Assembly (NCBI GenBank): GCA_031973215.1
Contig: DALYDK010000001.1
Span: 1 to 64,000, forward strand
Origin: DALYDK01 sp031973215
GTDB taxonomy: Bacteria > Patescibacteriota > Saccharimonadia > Saccharimonadales > CAIOMD01
DNA length: 64,000 nt
Reading direction: 5' to 3'
This document shows, one piece after another, positions 16,593-24,428 of the stretch. Every line of letters starts with the position of its first letter. Position 1 is the first letter of the stretch. Below the pieces are notes generated by a model. That model had not been told where the DNA came from, ran no database searches, and saw nothing but the letters and a program-made list of their open reading frames with translations. The position numbers and the translations under genes were made by a program.

Positions 16593-16907
16593 ATGGAATA
16601 CAGTACACTAAAACAACGGGCACTAATGATAAGTAGCCTATTCGATAAGCAGAATTTGAAAAAAGGTCAACAAATATGGGATCATTCTGCAGTTATGGCA
16701 GGTTTCGTGGGAGATGTGGGTGATTTGTCTAAATTGGTTATGGCTAAGAGCAACTTGCGCCATAAAGAAGATATAGACAAAGCTTTAGCACATGAACTAA
16801 GTGATTGTTTGTGGTCCATTATTGTTTTGGCAGATAAATTAAAAATTGATTTGCCAAACGAATTTATGAAAACAATGGATTCCATAGAACAAAAAATAAA
16901 TAAGTAA
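16593..16907 (+). CDS. MazG-like nucleotide pyrophosphohydrolase domain protein
   Basis: The 104-aa all-helical protein has the MazG layout: a first acidic motif in GFVGDVGDLSKL (about 38-49) and a second, ELSDCLWSIIVLADKL (about 70-85). MazG-type enzymes hydrolyse NTPs to NMP and PPi using these acidic residues with Mg2+. Asp replaces Glu at several positions of the first motif, so activity is likely but unproven. TATAAT at 16566-16571 lies 21 nt upstream. Confidence 0.72.
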   Translation: MEYSTLKQRALMISSLFDKQNLKKGQQIWDHSAVMAGFVGDVGDLSKLVMAKSNLRHKEDIDKALAHELSDCLWSIIVLADKLKIDLPNEFMKTMDSIEQKINK

Positions 16908-16909
16908 GC

Positions 16910-16924
16910 AATGAAAATATTAGA
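16910..16924 (+). repeat. 15-bp direct repeat, copy 2
   Basis: This is an exact copy of 16547-16561, again starting shortly after a stop codon. The context AATAAGTAA just before is also shared. Confidence 0.6.
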
Positions 16925-16966
16925 AAATTTGCAATAAAAAATATAAAAGGGTATAACTTTTTTATA

Positions 16967-17419
16967 ATGGAAAATAATCCAGTTCCAACCACTTATGTAA
17001 AAAGTTTTAACCGGGCGCTGGAAGTTGCAAACGCAGAAAAGCCTTTTATTGACACTTTATTTATTCATGAGACTATAGAAAATCACTTTGAAAATATTTT
17101 AGATAATAGATGTCTTGAACGAGAAGATTCCTATGATGAGAGGAAAGAGCTTTCGGTGCCTGTTTTTTATGATTATTTATACGAGCTTTGCACCGACGAA
17201 CTGGGCAAATTAGTAGATGAAGAGACAGTTAATAAAGTTTTGGTTAATATTTTCTCAAAATATATGCAAGACTATGATTATAGGAGTGGTAATTTGGTTC
17301 CATCTGTACCCCTTGTTTATTTATTAAGTATAATTGAAGAATTTAATGACCGAATTCATGATCATATGAATAATGCCGCTATAGATGCAGAGCGCAGATA
17401 TATAGCATCAATGAATTAG
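16967..17419 (+). CDS. Hypothetical helical protein
   Basis: I do not recognise this soluble, acidic 150-aa protein, which is probably all-helical with no cysteine cluster or membrane span. TATAAC at 16952-16957 lies 9 nt before the ATG, which again fits a leaderless transcript. It is a single gene between the MazG-like gene and proS. Confidence 0.62.
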   Translation: MENNPVPTTYVKSFNRALEVANAEKPFIDTLFIHETIENHFENILDNRCLEREDSYDERKELSVPVFYDYLYELCTDELGKLVDEETVNKVLVNIFSKYMQDYDYRSGNLVPSVPLVYLLSIIEEFNDRIHDHMNNAAIDAERRYIASMN

Positions 17420-17469
17420 GTCGTATTTTTACTGTTAACTGTTAACCAACTACTGTATACTATAGCTCA

Positions 17470-18726
17470 ATGAAAGCTAGCCAGTTATTTACAAAAACAA
17501 GTAAAACAGTACCCGCAGACGAAACATCAAAAAATGCACAATTACTCATAAAAGCTGGGTTTGTCTATAAAGAAATGTCGGGTGTTTATGCTTATCTACC
17601 GCTTGGACTAAAGGTTGTAGAAAAAATTAAAGCTATTGTTAGGCAAGAAATGAATGCAATAAATAGCAATGAGTTAATTATGACAACTTTGCAAAGAAAA
17701 GAAGTTTGGGAGCAAACTACAAGATGGGATGATCAGGTCGTAGATGTTTGGTTTAAGACAAAATTAAAAGACGATACGGAGGTTGGCTTAGGTTGGAGTC
17801 ACGAAGAGCCCATTGTAGAGATGCTTAAACATTTTGTCAGTAGCTACAAGGATCTGCCAATTAGCTTGTATCAGTTTCAAACAAAGATGCGCAACGAACT
17901 AAGGGCTAAAAGCGGAATTATGCGTGGCCGAGAATTCGTTATGAAAGATATGTATTCTTTTCATGATTCTGCAGAAAACCTTGAAGATTATTACAATCAG
18001 ACAATTGAAGCATATAAAGCAGTCTACAACCGGCTGGGTATTGGAAAAGATACATTTGTGACATTCGCTAGCGGCGGTGCTTTTACTAAGTTTAGTCACG
18101 AGTTCCAAACAATTTGCGAAGCAGGTGAAGATGTAATCTACTTACATAGAGAAAAGAACATTGCCATAAACGAAGAAGTTTTAGATGATGCAGTGAAAGA
18201 ACTGGGAGTTTCAAAATCTGACCTAGAAAAAGTTAAAACCGCCGAAGTGGGTAATATATTTAATTTTGGTACACAGAAAACAGATGAAATGGGACTTTTC
18301 TACACCGACAAGGGCGGTCAAAGGCAGTCACTTCATATTGGATCATATGGAATTGGTGTAACTAGGGTTATGGGAGTAATTGCCGAAAAAATGAGTGATG
18401 AAAAAGGCTTAGTGTGGCCTGAGTCGGTTGCTCCATTTTCTGTATACTTGGTGCAAATTGGAGATTCAGAAACCGTACAACAGGAATGTAAACAGCTTTA
18501 TGAAGAACTAACTGCACATGGAATTGAGGTTTTCTGGGATGATAGACAGGCAAGGCCTGGCGAGAAATTTGCGGATGCCGATTTAATGGGTATCCCTAAA
18601 AGAGTTGTTATTAGCGAAAAAACAATTAGCTCAAATAAATATGAACTAAAAAAACGACAAGAAGAAGAATCTAGATTAGTCGATAAAAAAGAATTATTTG
18701 AAATATTGGAATTACAAGAATATTAA
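17470..18726 (+). CDS. proS: Prolyl-tRNA synthetase lacking the editing insertion
   Basis: This 418-aa class II synthetase has motif 1 and 2 regions (YAYLPLGLKVVEKI, RNELRAKSGIMRGREF), motif 3 (SYGIGVTRVMG) and the anticodon-binding domain from about 325. Bacterial ProRS is usually about 570 aa, with an INS domain between motifs 2 and 3 that clears Ala-tRNA(Pro). Here only about 50 residues separate SHEFQ from the motif 3 region, so cis editing is absent. TATACT lies 8 nt before the ATG. Confidence 0.94.
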   Translation: MKASQLFTKTSKTVPADETSKNAQLLIKAGFVYKEMSGVYAYLPLGLKVVEKIKAIVRQEMNAINSNELIMTTLQRKEVWEQTTRWDDQVVDVWFKTKLKDDTEVGLGWSHEEPIVEMLKHFVSSYKDLPISLYQFQTKMRNELRAKSGIMRGREFVMKDMYSFHDSAENLEDYYNQTIEAYKAVYNRLGIGKDTFVTFASGGAFTKFSHEFQTICEAGEDVIYLHREKNIAINEEVLDDAVKELGVSKSDLEKVKTAEVGNIFNFGTQKTDEMGLFYTDKGGQRQSLHIGSYGIGVTRVMGVIAEKMSDEKGLVWPESVAPFSVYLVQIGDSETVQQECKQLYEELTAHGIEVFWDDRQARPGEKFADADLMGIPKRVVISEKTISSNKYELKKRQEEESRLVDKKELFEILELQEY

Positions 18727-18748
18727 GTTATACTACCTTAACGAAATC

Positions 18749-18788
18749 AAAAAGGGCCAAAACGAATTTTGCTACAAAGGCCTTTTTA
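18749..18788 (+). terminator. proS terminator
   Basis: AAAAAGGGCC pairs with GGCCTTTTT (one bulged G) across a 20-nt loop and ends in T residues. Confidence 0.7.
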
Positions 18789-18814
18789 TTTTGGAAAGAA
18801 AGAGGGAAATCTAG

Positions 18815-19276
18815 ATGATGAAAAAAATGTATAAACTCACTAAAGATGGAGTTGCTGAGCTAGAGTCAGAATTAAAGCAGTTAATTGCCGAGCGACCAGA
18901 AATTACTGAAAGAATAAAAACCGCCAGAGAAATGGGCGATTTAAGTGAGAACGCAGAATATGCTTCAGCTAGAAATGAACAAGCCAGCGCAGAAGCTAGA
19001 ATAGCAGAGCTTGAGCACATACTAAAAAATGTAGAACTTATAAAAAATCCTAAAAAAGAAGACAAGGTGCACATTGGCTCAACAGTTGCTCTTAAAGGTT
19101 CTAAGGGAGAAAAGGTTTTTAAGGTTGTCGGAACAGTAGAAGCAGATCCATTAGAAGGAAAAATTAGTGATGAATCGCCAATTGGTCAGGCATTGCTCGG
19201 AAAAGCTGTTGGCGAAGAGGTAGAAATAGTTACTCCGTCTGAAACTGTGCTTTATAAAGTAGTATCAATAACATAA
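18815..19276 (+). CDS. greA: Transcription elongation factor GreA
   Basis: The 153-aa protein has the N-terminal coiled coil with its acidic tip (REMGDLSENAEYASARNEQ) and the C-terminal FKBP-like domain (DEVIGxA-type motif seen as SPIGQALLGKAVGEEVEI). GreA enters the polymerase secondary channel and helps cleave backtracked RNA. Two ATG codons at 18815 and 18818 are both possible; GAGGGA lies about 9 nt upstream. It has the standard length. Confidence 0.95.
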   Translation: MMKKMYKLTKDGVAELESELKQLIAERPEITERIKTAREMGDLSENAEYASARNEQASAEARIAELEHILKNVELIKNPKKEDKVHIGSTVALKGSKGEKVFKVVGTVEADPLEGKISDESPIGQALLGKAVGEEVEIVTPSETVLYKVVSIT

Positions 19277-19289
19277 ATAATCACAAGGG

Positions 19290-19308
19290 CCGTATTATAC
19301 GGTATACT
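19290..19308 (+). promoter_or_regulatory. lysS promoter with palindromic spacer
   Basis: CCGTA and TACGG form an inverted repeat around TTA immediately upstream of the -10 TATACT (19303-19308), which is 11 nt before lysS. A protein bound there would block RNA polymerase, so this may be an operator. Confidence 0.45.
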
Positions 19309-19319
19309 TTATTTAAAGT

Positions 19320-20825
19320 ATGGCAACATTAAAAGAACTTAGAGACGAAAGACTTAGGAAATTATCTGATCTTAAAAGCCTGGGAATTAATCCATTTCCG
19401 GCTGATTCGTTAAGAACTAATGCTAATGTAGATATTACAAAAGATTTTTCGAACCTTGAAGGCAATACGGTAACAGTAGTAGGAAGAATAAAAAGCATTA
19501 GAAAGTTTGGAAAAATTGCATTTGTTGTGATTAAGGACAATAGTGCTGAAATACAGCTTTTCTTAAAACAGGGAGTTCTGTCTGATCTAAATGCAGAAAA
19601 GGGCTTAATAGGATTGTCGCAAATATCTTTACTAGATTCTGGTGATTTTGTTCAAGCAACGGGCACAGTAATTAAGACGCAAACTGGTGAAGTTTCAGTA
19701 GAAGCAACCGAGCTTAAGCTGCTTACCAAAAGCTTAAGGCCAATGCCAACTGATATTGACGGCTTTAGCAATAAAGAAGAGCGAATGAGACGAAGGTATG
19801 TAGACACTAATGTTAACGAAGATGTCTTTGAGAGATATGTTAGAAGAAGTAAGTTCTGGCAAGCAACTAGAGATTTCTTAAATAATAATGGCTTTTTAGA
19901 AATAAATATCCCGGTTCTTGAGCATACTACGGGTGGAGCTGACGCCAATCCTTTTGTAACTCATATGGACGCACTAGATCAGGACTTTTATTTAAGAATT
20001 AGCCACGAGCTTCCGTTGAAAAGACTATTGGGTGGAGGCTACGAAAAGGTTTACGATATAGGCCCAAGGTTTAGAAACGAAAATTATAGCGACGAACACC
20101 TGCCAGAGCATGTGGCCATGGAGTGGTATGCAGCCTATTGGAACTGGCAAGACGGCATAAAATTCATGACCGAAATGTATAAGTTCGTTATTCAAAAAAC
20201 TTTTGGTAAATTAGAATTTAAGCTTGGAGACTTTCAGGTAGATTTATCCAAAGAATGGGAACAATGGGACTATCAAACTGTCATAAAAGATAGGTACGGA
20301 ATTGATGTATTTAACTGTAGCCTTGAAGAGGTCAAAAAAGCTCTTAAGGACAATAATTTAGAAGTTGAAAAATCTGAAAACATTGCAAGAGGCATCGATA
20401 AGTTATGGAAGAATATCAGAAAAGATGTTTCTGGCCCGGTATGGCTTGTGAATACACCAAAGTTCATAAGTCCACTTTCTAAAGAAAACCCAGATAATCC
20501 TCTTACTGTGCAGAGGTTTCAGCCGGTTATTGCCGGCAGCGAGCTGGGTAACGGATTTAGCGAGCTAAATGATCCAATAGAACAACTTACTAGATTCAAA
20601 GAACAGCAAAATATGCGCGATGCCGGTGACGAAGAAGCTATGATGCTTGATATAGATTTTGTTGAAATGCTTGAATACGGAATGCCACCTGCTTGTGGTT
20701 GGGGCTATAGCGAGAGGGTTTTTTGGATATTTGAGGGAGTTACTGCGCGCGAGGGAGTTCCTTTTCCTCAGCTTAAGAGTGAGGTTGATTCTGTTACTAA
20801 GTCAATTTATCCAGAGCTATTCTAG
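19320..20825 (+). CDS. lysS: Lysyl-tRNA synthetase (class II)
   Basis: The 501-aa protein has an N-terminal OB-fold anticodon-binding domain (about 50-145) and the class II core with motif 2 FRNENYSDEHLPEH and motif 3 GWGYSERVFWIFEG. It charges tRNA-Lys in the cytoplasm. The motif 3 end differs from the common GLGIDR but keeps the arginine. The promoter -10 is 11 nt upstream, with no Shine-Dalgarno sequence. Confidence 0.95.
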   Translation: MATLKELRDERLRKLSDLKSLGINPFPADSLRTNANVDITKDFSNLEGNTVTVVGRIKSIRKFGKIAFVVIKDNSAEIQLFLKQGVLSDLNAEKGLIGLSQISLLDSGDFVQATGTVIKTQTGEVSVEATELKLLTKSLRPMPTDIDGFSNKEERMRRRYVDTNVNEDVFERYVRRSKFWQATRDFLNNNGFLEINIPVLEHTTGGADANPFVTHMDALDQDFYLRISHELPLKRLLGGGYEKVYDIGPRFRNENYSDEHLPEHVAMEWYAAYWNWQDGIKFMTEMYKFVIQKTFGKLEFKLGDFQVDLSKEWEQWDYQTVIKDRYGIDVFNCSLEEVKKALKDNNLEVEKSENIARGIDKLWKNIRKDVSGPVWLVNTPKFISPLSKENPDNPLTVQRFQPVIAGSELGNGFSELNDPIEQLTRFKEQQNMRDAGDEEAMMLDIDFVEMLEYGMPPACGWGYSERVFWIFEGVTAREGVPFPQLKSEVDSVTKSIYPELF

Positions 20826-20837
20826 AGGTAATTAAAG

Positions 20838-21500
20838 GTGGGTAGAATATCAAAAGGAATTAGCCAAAATCCTCAGTTGTCTGCGGCTACTTTTACCTTA
20901 GTTTTTTTGGTCTTTGGAAGCTTACTTTATTATTTAGGCTTGCAGTTCATTATTATCTTTACGCCTGTAGTATTAGGCGCAATTTTGGCAACAATAATAT
21001 ATTTTTGGGAAGAACGGCCAAAGACAAAGGTTATTACAATTTCAGCTGTTGCTTTAAGCGGTTTTCTAATTGAAACATTAGGAGTTAACACTGGTATCGT
21101 GTTTGGTGATTATAGCTACGGGAACCTGCTGGGCTGGAAATTATTTGGAACACCTTTATTTATTGGTCTCTTATGGTTTTTGGTATCTTATAGTACATAT
21201 ACAATTGTTAAAGAATTGACCAGTAGCAGATGGATGAGACTTACTCTTGGAGTAGTACTAATAGTTAGCTTCGATTTGATTTTAGAGCAATTTGCTATTG
21301 TTTATAAGTTTTGGTTTTGGCCCGGAAATGAAGTTCCGCTACTAAACTACGCCACTTGGGCAGTTTTAGGTCTTTTGTATTTAATTTTTTATGAGCTGTT
21401 CTTAAAATCAAAGGCAACAAGGTTCCAGCTTTATGCAAGTACGGTCCTTCCTGTGCTTAGTATCTGGCTTTGGCTCATGATATTAATAAAAACAATTTAG
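20838..21500 (+). CDS. CruF-like (carotenoid biosynthesis family) membrane protein
   Basis: This 220-aa protein with about seven membrane spans carries the family signature ETLGVNTGIVFGDYSYG (about 75-91) followed by LGWKLFGTPLFIGLLWF. In haloarchaea and Deinococcus, CruF hydrates a carotenoid end group. No other carotenoid gene is visible here, so the substrate in this organism is unknown. The start is GTG, 12 bp after lysS, and the gene is probably co-transcribed. Confidence 0.75.
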   Translation: MGRISKGISQNPQLSAATFTLVFLVFGSLLYYLGLQFIIIFTPVVLGAILATIIYFWEERPKTKVITISAVALSGFLIETLGVNTGIVFGDYSYGNLLGWKLFGTPLFIGLLWFLVSYSTYTIVKELTSSRWMRLTLGVVLIVSFDLILEQFAIVYKFWFWPGNEVPLLNYATWAVLGLLYLIFYELFLKSKATRFQLYASTVLPVLSIWLWLMILIKTI

Positions 21501-21580
21501 TTTCTCAGCTTTCTTTAAGTTCGTCGTTCTAAATTAACAATTGTAAGCTTAATGCTTATGGTCATTTATAAGGAGGGTAA

Positions 21581-21628
21581 ATGGGGCAGTCTACAATCTC
21601 TCCAAGATTGTCCCAAAAACTCTATTAG
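21581..21628 (+). CDS. Candidate 15-aa leader peptide
   Basis: An ATG with a strong AAGGAGG 6 nt upstream opens a 15-codon frame (MGQSTISPRLSQKLY) that ends 17 nt before the next gene. A perfect hairpin (ACAATCT, AGATTGT) lies inside the frame at 21593-21611. It could be a regulatory uORF or a relic of a third copy of the neighbouring small gene. The Shine-Dalgarno sequence is the only evidence for translation. Confidence 0.4.
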   Translation: MGQSTISPRLSQKLY

Positions 21629-21645
21629 ACAAGGAGGTTAGCTTT

Positions 21646-21855
21646 ATGAAGAGAAACTTTTCAAAGAGAGTAAGTAATAATCTGAAGTCTTTTCGTGAGG
21701 ACTTAAAGGTGCTTCAAAGGCAAATCACCAAGCAGAGTGTATATAAGAGACCTTATGCCTATGCGTACGACAAGCAGTATGCTAAGCACAAAAAGAAATT
21801 ATTTGAAGATTTTTACGAAGGAGGTAAATATAATGAGATGTCCATCAGATGGTAG
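21646..21855 (+). CDS. Small basic protein, paralogue of the 22148 product
   Basis: The 69-aa basic protein is preceded by AAGGAGG. Its first 32 residues share a pattern with the 58-aa product at 22148: KR near the N-terminus, KR again, an L-x4-EDL core, then Q, I and SVY. The two flank the zinc-ribbon gene. Its 3' end overlaps that gene by 23 bases. Function unknown; an RNA- or DNA-binding role fits its charge. Confidence 0.65.
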   Translation: MKRNFSKRVSNNLKSFREDLKVLQRQITKQSVYKRPYAYAYDKQYAKHKKKLFEDFYEGGKYNEMSIRW

Positions 21856-22051
21856 TATGCTAAGAATGATAGACAGGGCAGGTTTAGACCTAGAATATTG
21901 TCCTGAGTGCAGAGGCGTTTGGCTAGAGCGTGACGAACTCGACAAATTGCTAGACGAACCAGACGATAATTTAATTGGCAGTCAGTTAAGTTACGGAATG
22001 CCCAGGGCTAGCAAAAGCCGGTCGCTAATGAGTGAGCTTTTCGACTTTTAA
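21833..22051 (+). CDS. TFIIB-type zinc-ribbon protein
   Basis: The 72-aa protein begins with MRCPSDG and continues with LEYCPECRGVWLERDELDKLL. The Cys pattern (C3, then CPEC at about 22-25) and the GVWLERDEL helix are those of the zf-TFIIB family of small putative metal- or nucleic-acid-binding proteins. I chose the ATG at 21833 because GGAGG lies upstream and the ribbon starts directly after it; the frame is open further upstream but overlaps the 69-aa gene. Confidence 0.8.
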   Translation: MRCPSDGSMLRMIDRAGLDLEYCPECRGVWLERDELDKLLDEPDDNLIGSQLSYGMPRASKSRSLMSELFDF

Positions 22052-22069
22052 TTAACAGACCTAGGGAGT

Positions 22070-22100
22070 GACTTTATTCAAAAAAGTATATTGAATAGTC
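22070..22100 (+). repeat. Intergenic inverted repeat
   Basis: GACTTTATTCAA and TTGAATAGTC pair (one bulge) around 9 nt between the zinc-ribbon gene and the 58-aa gene. No T tract follows, so it is not a standard terminator. Confidence 0.4.
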
Positions 22101-22147
22101 TGTAAATTAGGAACACAATAATACTATAAGAGTGAACTTGGAGGCCT

Positions 22148-22324
22148 ATGAGGAAAAGAATCGGTAAACGAATCAAAACCAGCTTGAGGCAATTAAGTGA
22201 AGACTTGCAAGAAATTCAGAAGAGAATTCGTCACAAATCGGTTTACACTAAGAAGTCCATATCAAACTATTCCCGGCATCCTAAACATCCTAAGAAACCG
22301 CAAGATTACACAACTAGCTATTAA
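22148..22324 (+). CDS. Small basic 58-aa protein, paralogue of the 21646 product
   Basis: An ATG with GGAGG 3-4 nt upstream opens a 58-codon frame (MRKRIGKRIKTSLRQLSEDL at the start). It is strongly basic, helical in its first half and ends in a His/Pro/Lys-rich tail (RHPKHPKKP). The N-terminal half aligns without gaps to the 69-aa product upstream. It is followed by a good terminator. Function unknown. Confidence 0.7.
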   Translation: MRKRIGKRIKTSLRQLSEDLQEIQKRIRHKSVYTKKSISNYSRHPKHPKKPQDYTTSY

Positions 22325-22337
22325 ACTATCTATATAT

Positions 22338-22368
22338 AAAAATCCCCCAATCGCGTAGGGGGATTTTA
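22338..22368 (+). terminator. Terminator of the small-protein cluster
   Basis: AAAATCCCCC pairs with GGGGGATTTT around a 9-nt loop. Confidence 0.85.
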
Positions 22369-22385
22369 AAATTTGCGGGTAGGTG

Positions 22386-22391
22386 TATAAT
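22386..22391 (+). promoter_or_regulatory. rsmE -10 box
   Basis: TATAAT directly after the terminator at 22338-22368 and 23 nt before the rsmE ATG. It also excludes the TTG at 22391 as a start. Confidence 0.6.
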
Positions 22392-22414
22392 TGCAGGTAA
22401 AGGGAAAAATAAAC

Positions 22415-23125
22415 ATGAAACTCCACAGATTTTATATAAAGGAACTTCATAATAAATTTGGTGAAGTATCATTTGGTGAGATAGTTTGGGTTCACGATGA
22501 AAAGGTGCTTTGGCAGTGGGTCAAAGTTCTAAGATACAGGGTAGGAGATGAGCTAGTAGTATTTAACGATAACGAGGAGCGTCTGTATAAAATAGAGGTA
22601 ATAGAAGATGATTCTGTGAAGCTTCAGCTTATTACGCAACTCGAGCGTAAAGTGCCTAATAAAAAAATATATTTACTATGGTCAGTCCTTAAAAAAGACA
22701 AGAATGATTGGGTTATTCAGAAAGCTTGCGAACTTGGGGTCCATAAATTTATTCCTATTATTGCTGAAAGATCAGAGAAAACAGATTTAAATATCGACAG
22801 GGCTAAAAAAATAATTATTGAAGCTTCTGAACAGTGTGGCAGGTCGGACATACCCGAAATTCGGGAGCCAATTAGTTTGACAGAGGCAATATCTGAATAT
22901 TCAAACCGAGCACAACTTCTGATATGCGAACAAGACTCTGGCCAAAAGGTAGATGTACAAAACCTTGATTCTGTGGGAATACTGGTTGGGCCTGAAGGTG
23001 GCTGGTCAGAGCCTGAAAAAAAACTATTTTTAGAACAGGATTTCCCCCACATAGCTATAAGTAATTTCACTCTAAGAGCCGAAACAGCGGCTGTCGTAGG
23101 AGTTGCAAAGCTTATGTCCGGCTAG
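22415..23125 (+). CDS. rsmE: 16S rRNA m3U1498 methyltransferase RsmE
   Basis: The 236-aa protein has an N-terminal PUA-like domain (MKLHRFYIKE, VLRYRVGDEL) and a C-terminal SPOUT fold with the trefoil-knot SAM site ILVGPEGGWSEPE (about 185-197) and LRAETAAVVGVAKL at the end. It methylates N3 of U1498 in 16S rRNA. I start at the ATG of 22415, where the PUA domain begins, because the longer frame from 22391 would start inside the -10 box. Confidence 0.93.
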   Translation: MKLHRFYIKELHNKFGEVSFGEIVWVHDEKVLWQWVKVLRYRVGDELVVFNDNEERLYKIEVIEDDSVKLQLITQLERKVPNKKIYLLWSVLKKDKNDWVIQKACELGVHKFIPIIAERSEKTDLNIDRAKKIIIEASEQCGRSDIPEIREPISLTEAISEYSNRAQLLICEQDSGQKVDVQNLDSVGILVGPEGGWSEPEKKLFLEQDFPHIAISNFTLRAETAAVVGVAKLMSG

Positions 23126-23131
23126 CTACTA

Positions 23132-23160
23132 TTGACATATATGTTATAATATTATATAGA
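23132..23160 (+). promoter_or_regulatory. Candidate promoter of the 23197 gene
   Basis: TTGACA followed after 17 bp by TATAGA. A TATAAT also lies within the spacer at a shorter distance. Confidence 0.4.
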
Positions 23161-23196
23161 AATAATTGAAAGACCAATCGGCCTTCAGGAGCAAAA

Positions 23197-23691
23197 GTGA
23201 AATTTCCTAGCTTACGAAGACATTCTGAATACACAACAGAATTACCAAATAATATAAATGCCCATACTGAAGAGAGAATGAACAACGATGCTACATTGTC
23301 GGATATGGCTAAGTTTATTTTAGAAATTAATAGTATAAAAAAGGGCAGTCATCAGTTTGAAAACGGTAGAATGGTTAAGTTGCTACTGCATAATGAAAAT
23401 CCTACTATTGAATGCTTAACTCTGCTTTACGCCCAAAAAGATGGAGTACGGCAAAAATACACTACAATCATAGAAAAAGATGAACAGCGAAAAACCGAAA
23501 GACTAAGCTTGGCGGTACCGCACTTAGATCTAAGCGTTTCATACCATAACGACTTGGCTAGTAACCAAGAAATTCTGACAAATCAAGACGGTAGAATAAT
23601 TAGTCAGGCCGAAACTGAATTTGTTAAGGCGGCAATCAAGAATATTTTAGTACATTTAAGATCTTTCAACGAAGTGGCAGTTGGTCAGTAG
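23197..23691 (+). CDS. Hypothetical protein
   Basis: I do not recognise this soluble 164-aa protein. It looks mixed alpha/beta (IECLTLLYAQKDGVRQKYTTIIE at about 65-87). The start is GTG with AGGAG 5 nt upstream. The next gene begins 6 bp after its stop, suggesting a two-gene unit. No motif is visible. Confidence 0.62.
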   Translation: MKFPSLRRHSEYTTELPNNINAHTEERMNNDATLSDMAKFILEINSIKKGSHQFENGRMVKLLLHNENPTIECLTLLYAQKDGVRQKYTTIIEKDEQRKTERLSLAVPHLDLSVSYHNDLASNQEILTNQDGRIISQAETEFVKAAIKNILVHLRSFNEVAVGQ

Positions 23692-23697
23692 TCTATT

Positions 23698-24390
23698 ATG
23701 AAGAATTATGAAACAAATAATTTATTTACTTCTGACAGTGAGCAGCCCTATCCTTTACCGGTTTTTGAGAGTAACTACGGTGATTACCTTAATAGCACAT
23801 ATTTGCAAAAGATAGAAAAATTAGACTGGATATCTGGGACAATAAAGTATGTTGAGAGTAACCCAGATGCGGTCATATTGCCCGAAACTTTTGAAGATAT
23901 TGTTCAGTATTCGAATGAAGCATTTTGGACATGTTCAAACCAGGAGTGCAACCAGCAGAACAGGCAAGTTGCTCGACAGTTAAATAATTTACTGGGTAAC
24001 TTAACGGAATATGCCCACAGGTCGGGTGATTTATCGGTTGAGCAAATTAATACCAATAACTACAATTTTGCCAAGAGCGCGGCAGTGCGGGCAATCCCAG
24101 ACGATATTAATTTTGCGTGGGGCAACCATAGTGTGACATTTTCGGAATTTTTTAAAAACAACCCAAAAAGTAGCAGTTTTTACCTTACCAGAAAACTATT
24201 TGGAGGTTCCTATAACTATTTACCAGCTAGTCTTGAGCAATTTTGCCGAGATGTGAGCTATTCAAAAGTTGATAAAAGTACCGTAGATGTTTTAGAAAAT
24301 CTTGGAATTAACTTTGGTTCAAAAGAGGGTCATATATATATGCAGTATGAAGACAAAAAACTTATGCCTCTCGGTTTTTATCTTAGGTAA
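23698..24390 (+). CDS. Hypothetical protein
   Basis: This 230-aa soluble protein has a single CSNQECNQQ cysteine pair at about 79-84. It shows no known catalytic motif and no signal peptide. It lies 6 bp after the 23197 gene without its own promoter, so the two are probably co-expressed. There is no terminator before the nuclease gene, which has its own -10 box. Confidence 0.62.
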   Translation: MKNYETNNLFTSDSEQPYPLPVFESNYGDYLNSTYLQKIEKLDWISGTIKYVESNPDAVILPETFEDIVQYSNEAFWTCSNQECNQQNRQVARQLNNLLGNLTEYAHRSGDLSVEQINTNNYNFAKSAAVRAIPDDINFAWGNHSVTFSEFFKNNPKSSSFYLTRKLFGGSYNYLPASLEQFCRDVSYSKVDKSTVDVLENLGINFGSKEGHIYMQYEDKKLMPLGFYLR

Positions 24391-24414
24391 AATACTTAAG
24401 AATAATTTTTGATT

Positions 24415-24420
24415 TATAAT
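24415..24420 (+). promoter_or_regulatory. -10 box of the nuclease gene, leaderless geometry
   Basis: TATAAT with 8 nt to the ATG at 24429. Confidence 0.55.
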
Positions 24421-24428
24421 ATACCTTA

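Noticed and set aside
21581..21628. Classical amino-acid attenuator leader peptide.
   Set aside because: The 15 codons contain no run of one amino acid and no biosynthetic genes follow.
22391..22414. Earlier TTG start for rsmE.
   Set aside because: It overlaps the -10 box; the PUA domain begins at the ATG of 22415.
23132..23160. Consensus TTGACA-TATAAT promoter before the 23197 gene.
   Set aside because: The TATAAT is only about 7 bp from TTGACA; at 17 bp the hexamer is TATAGA, so it is kept only as a weak candidate.
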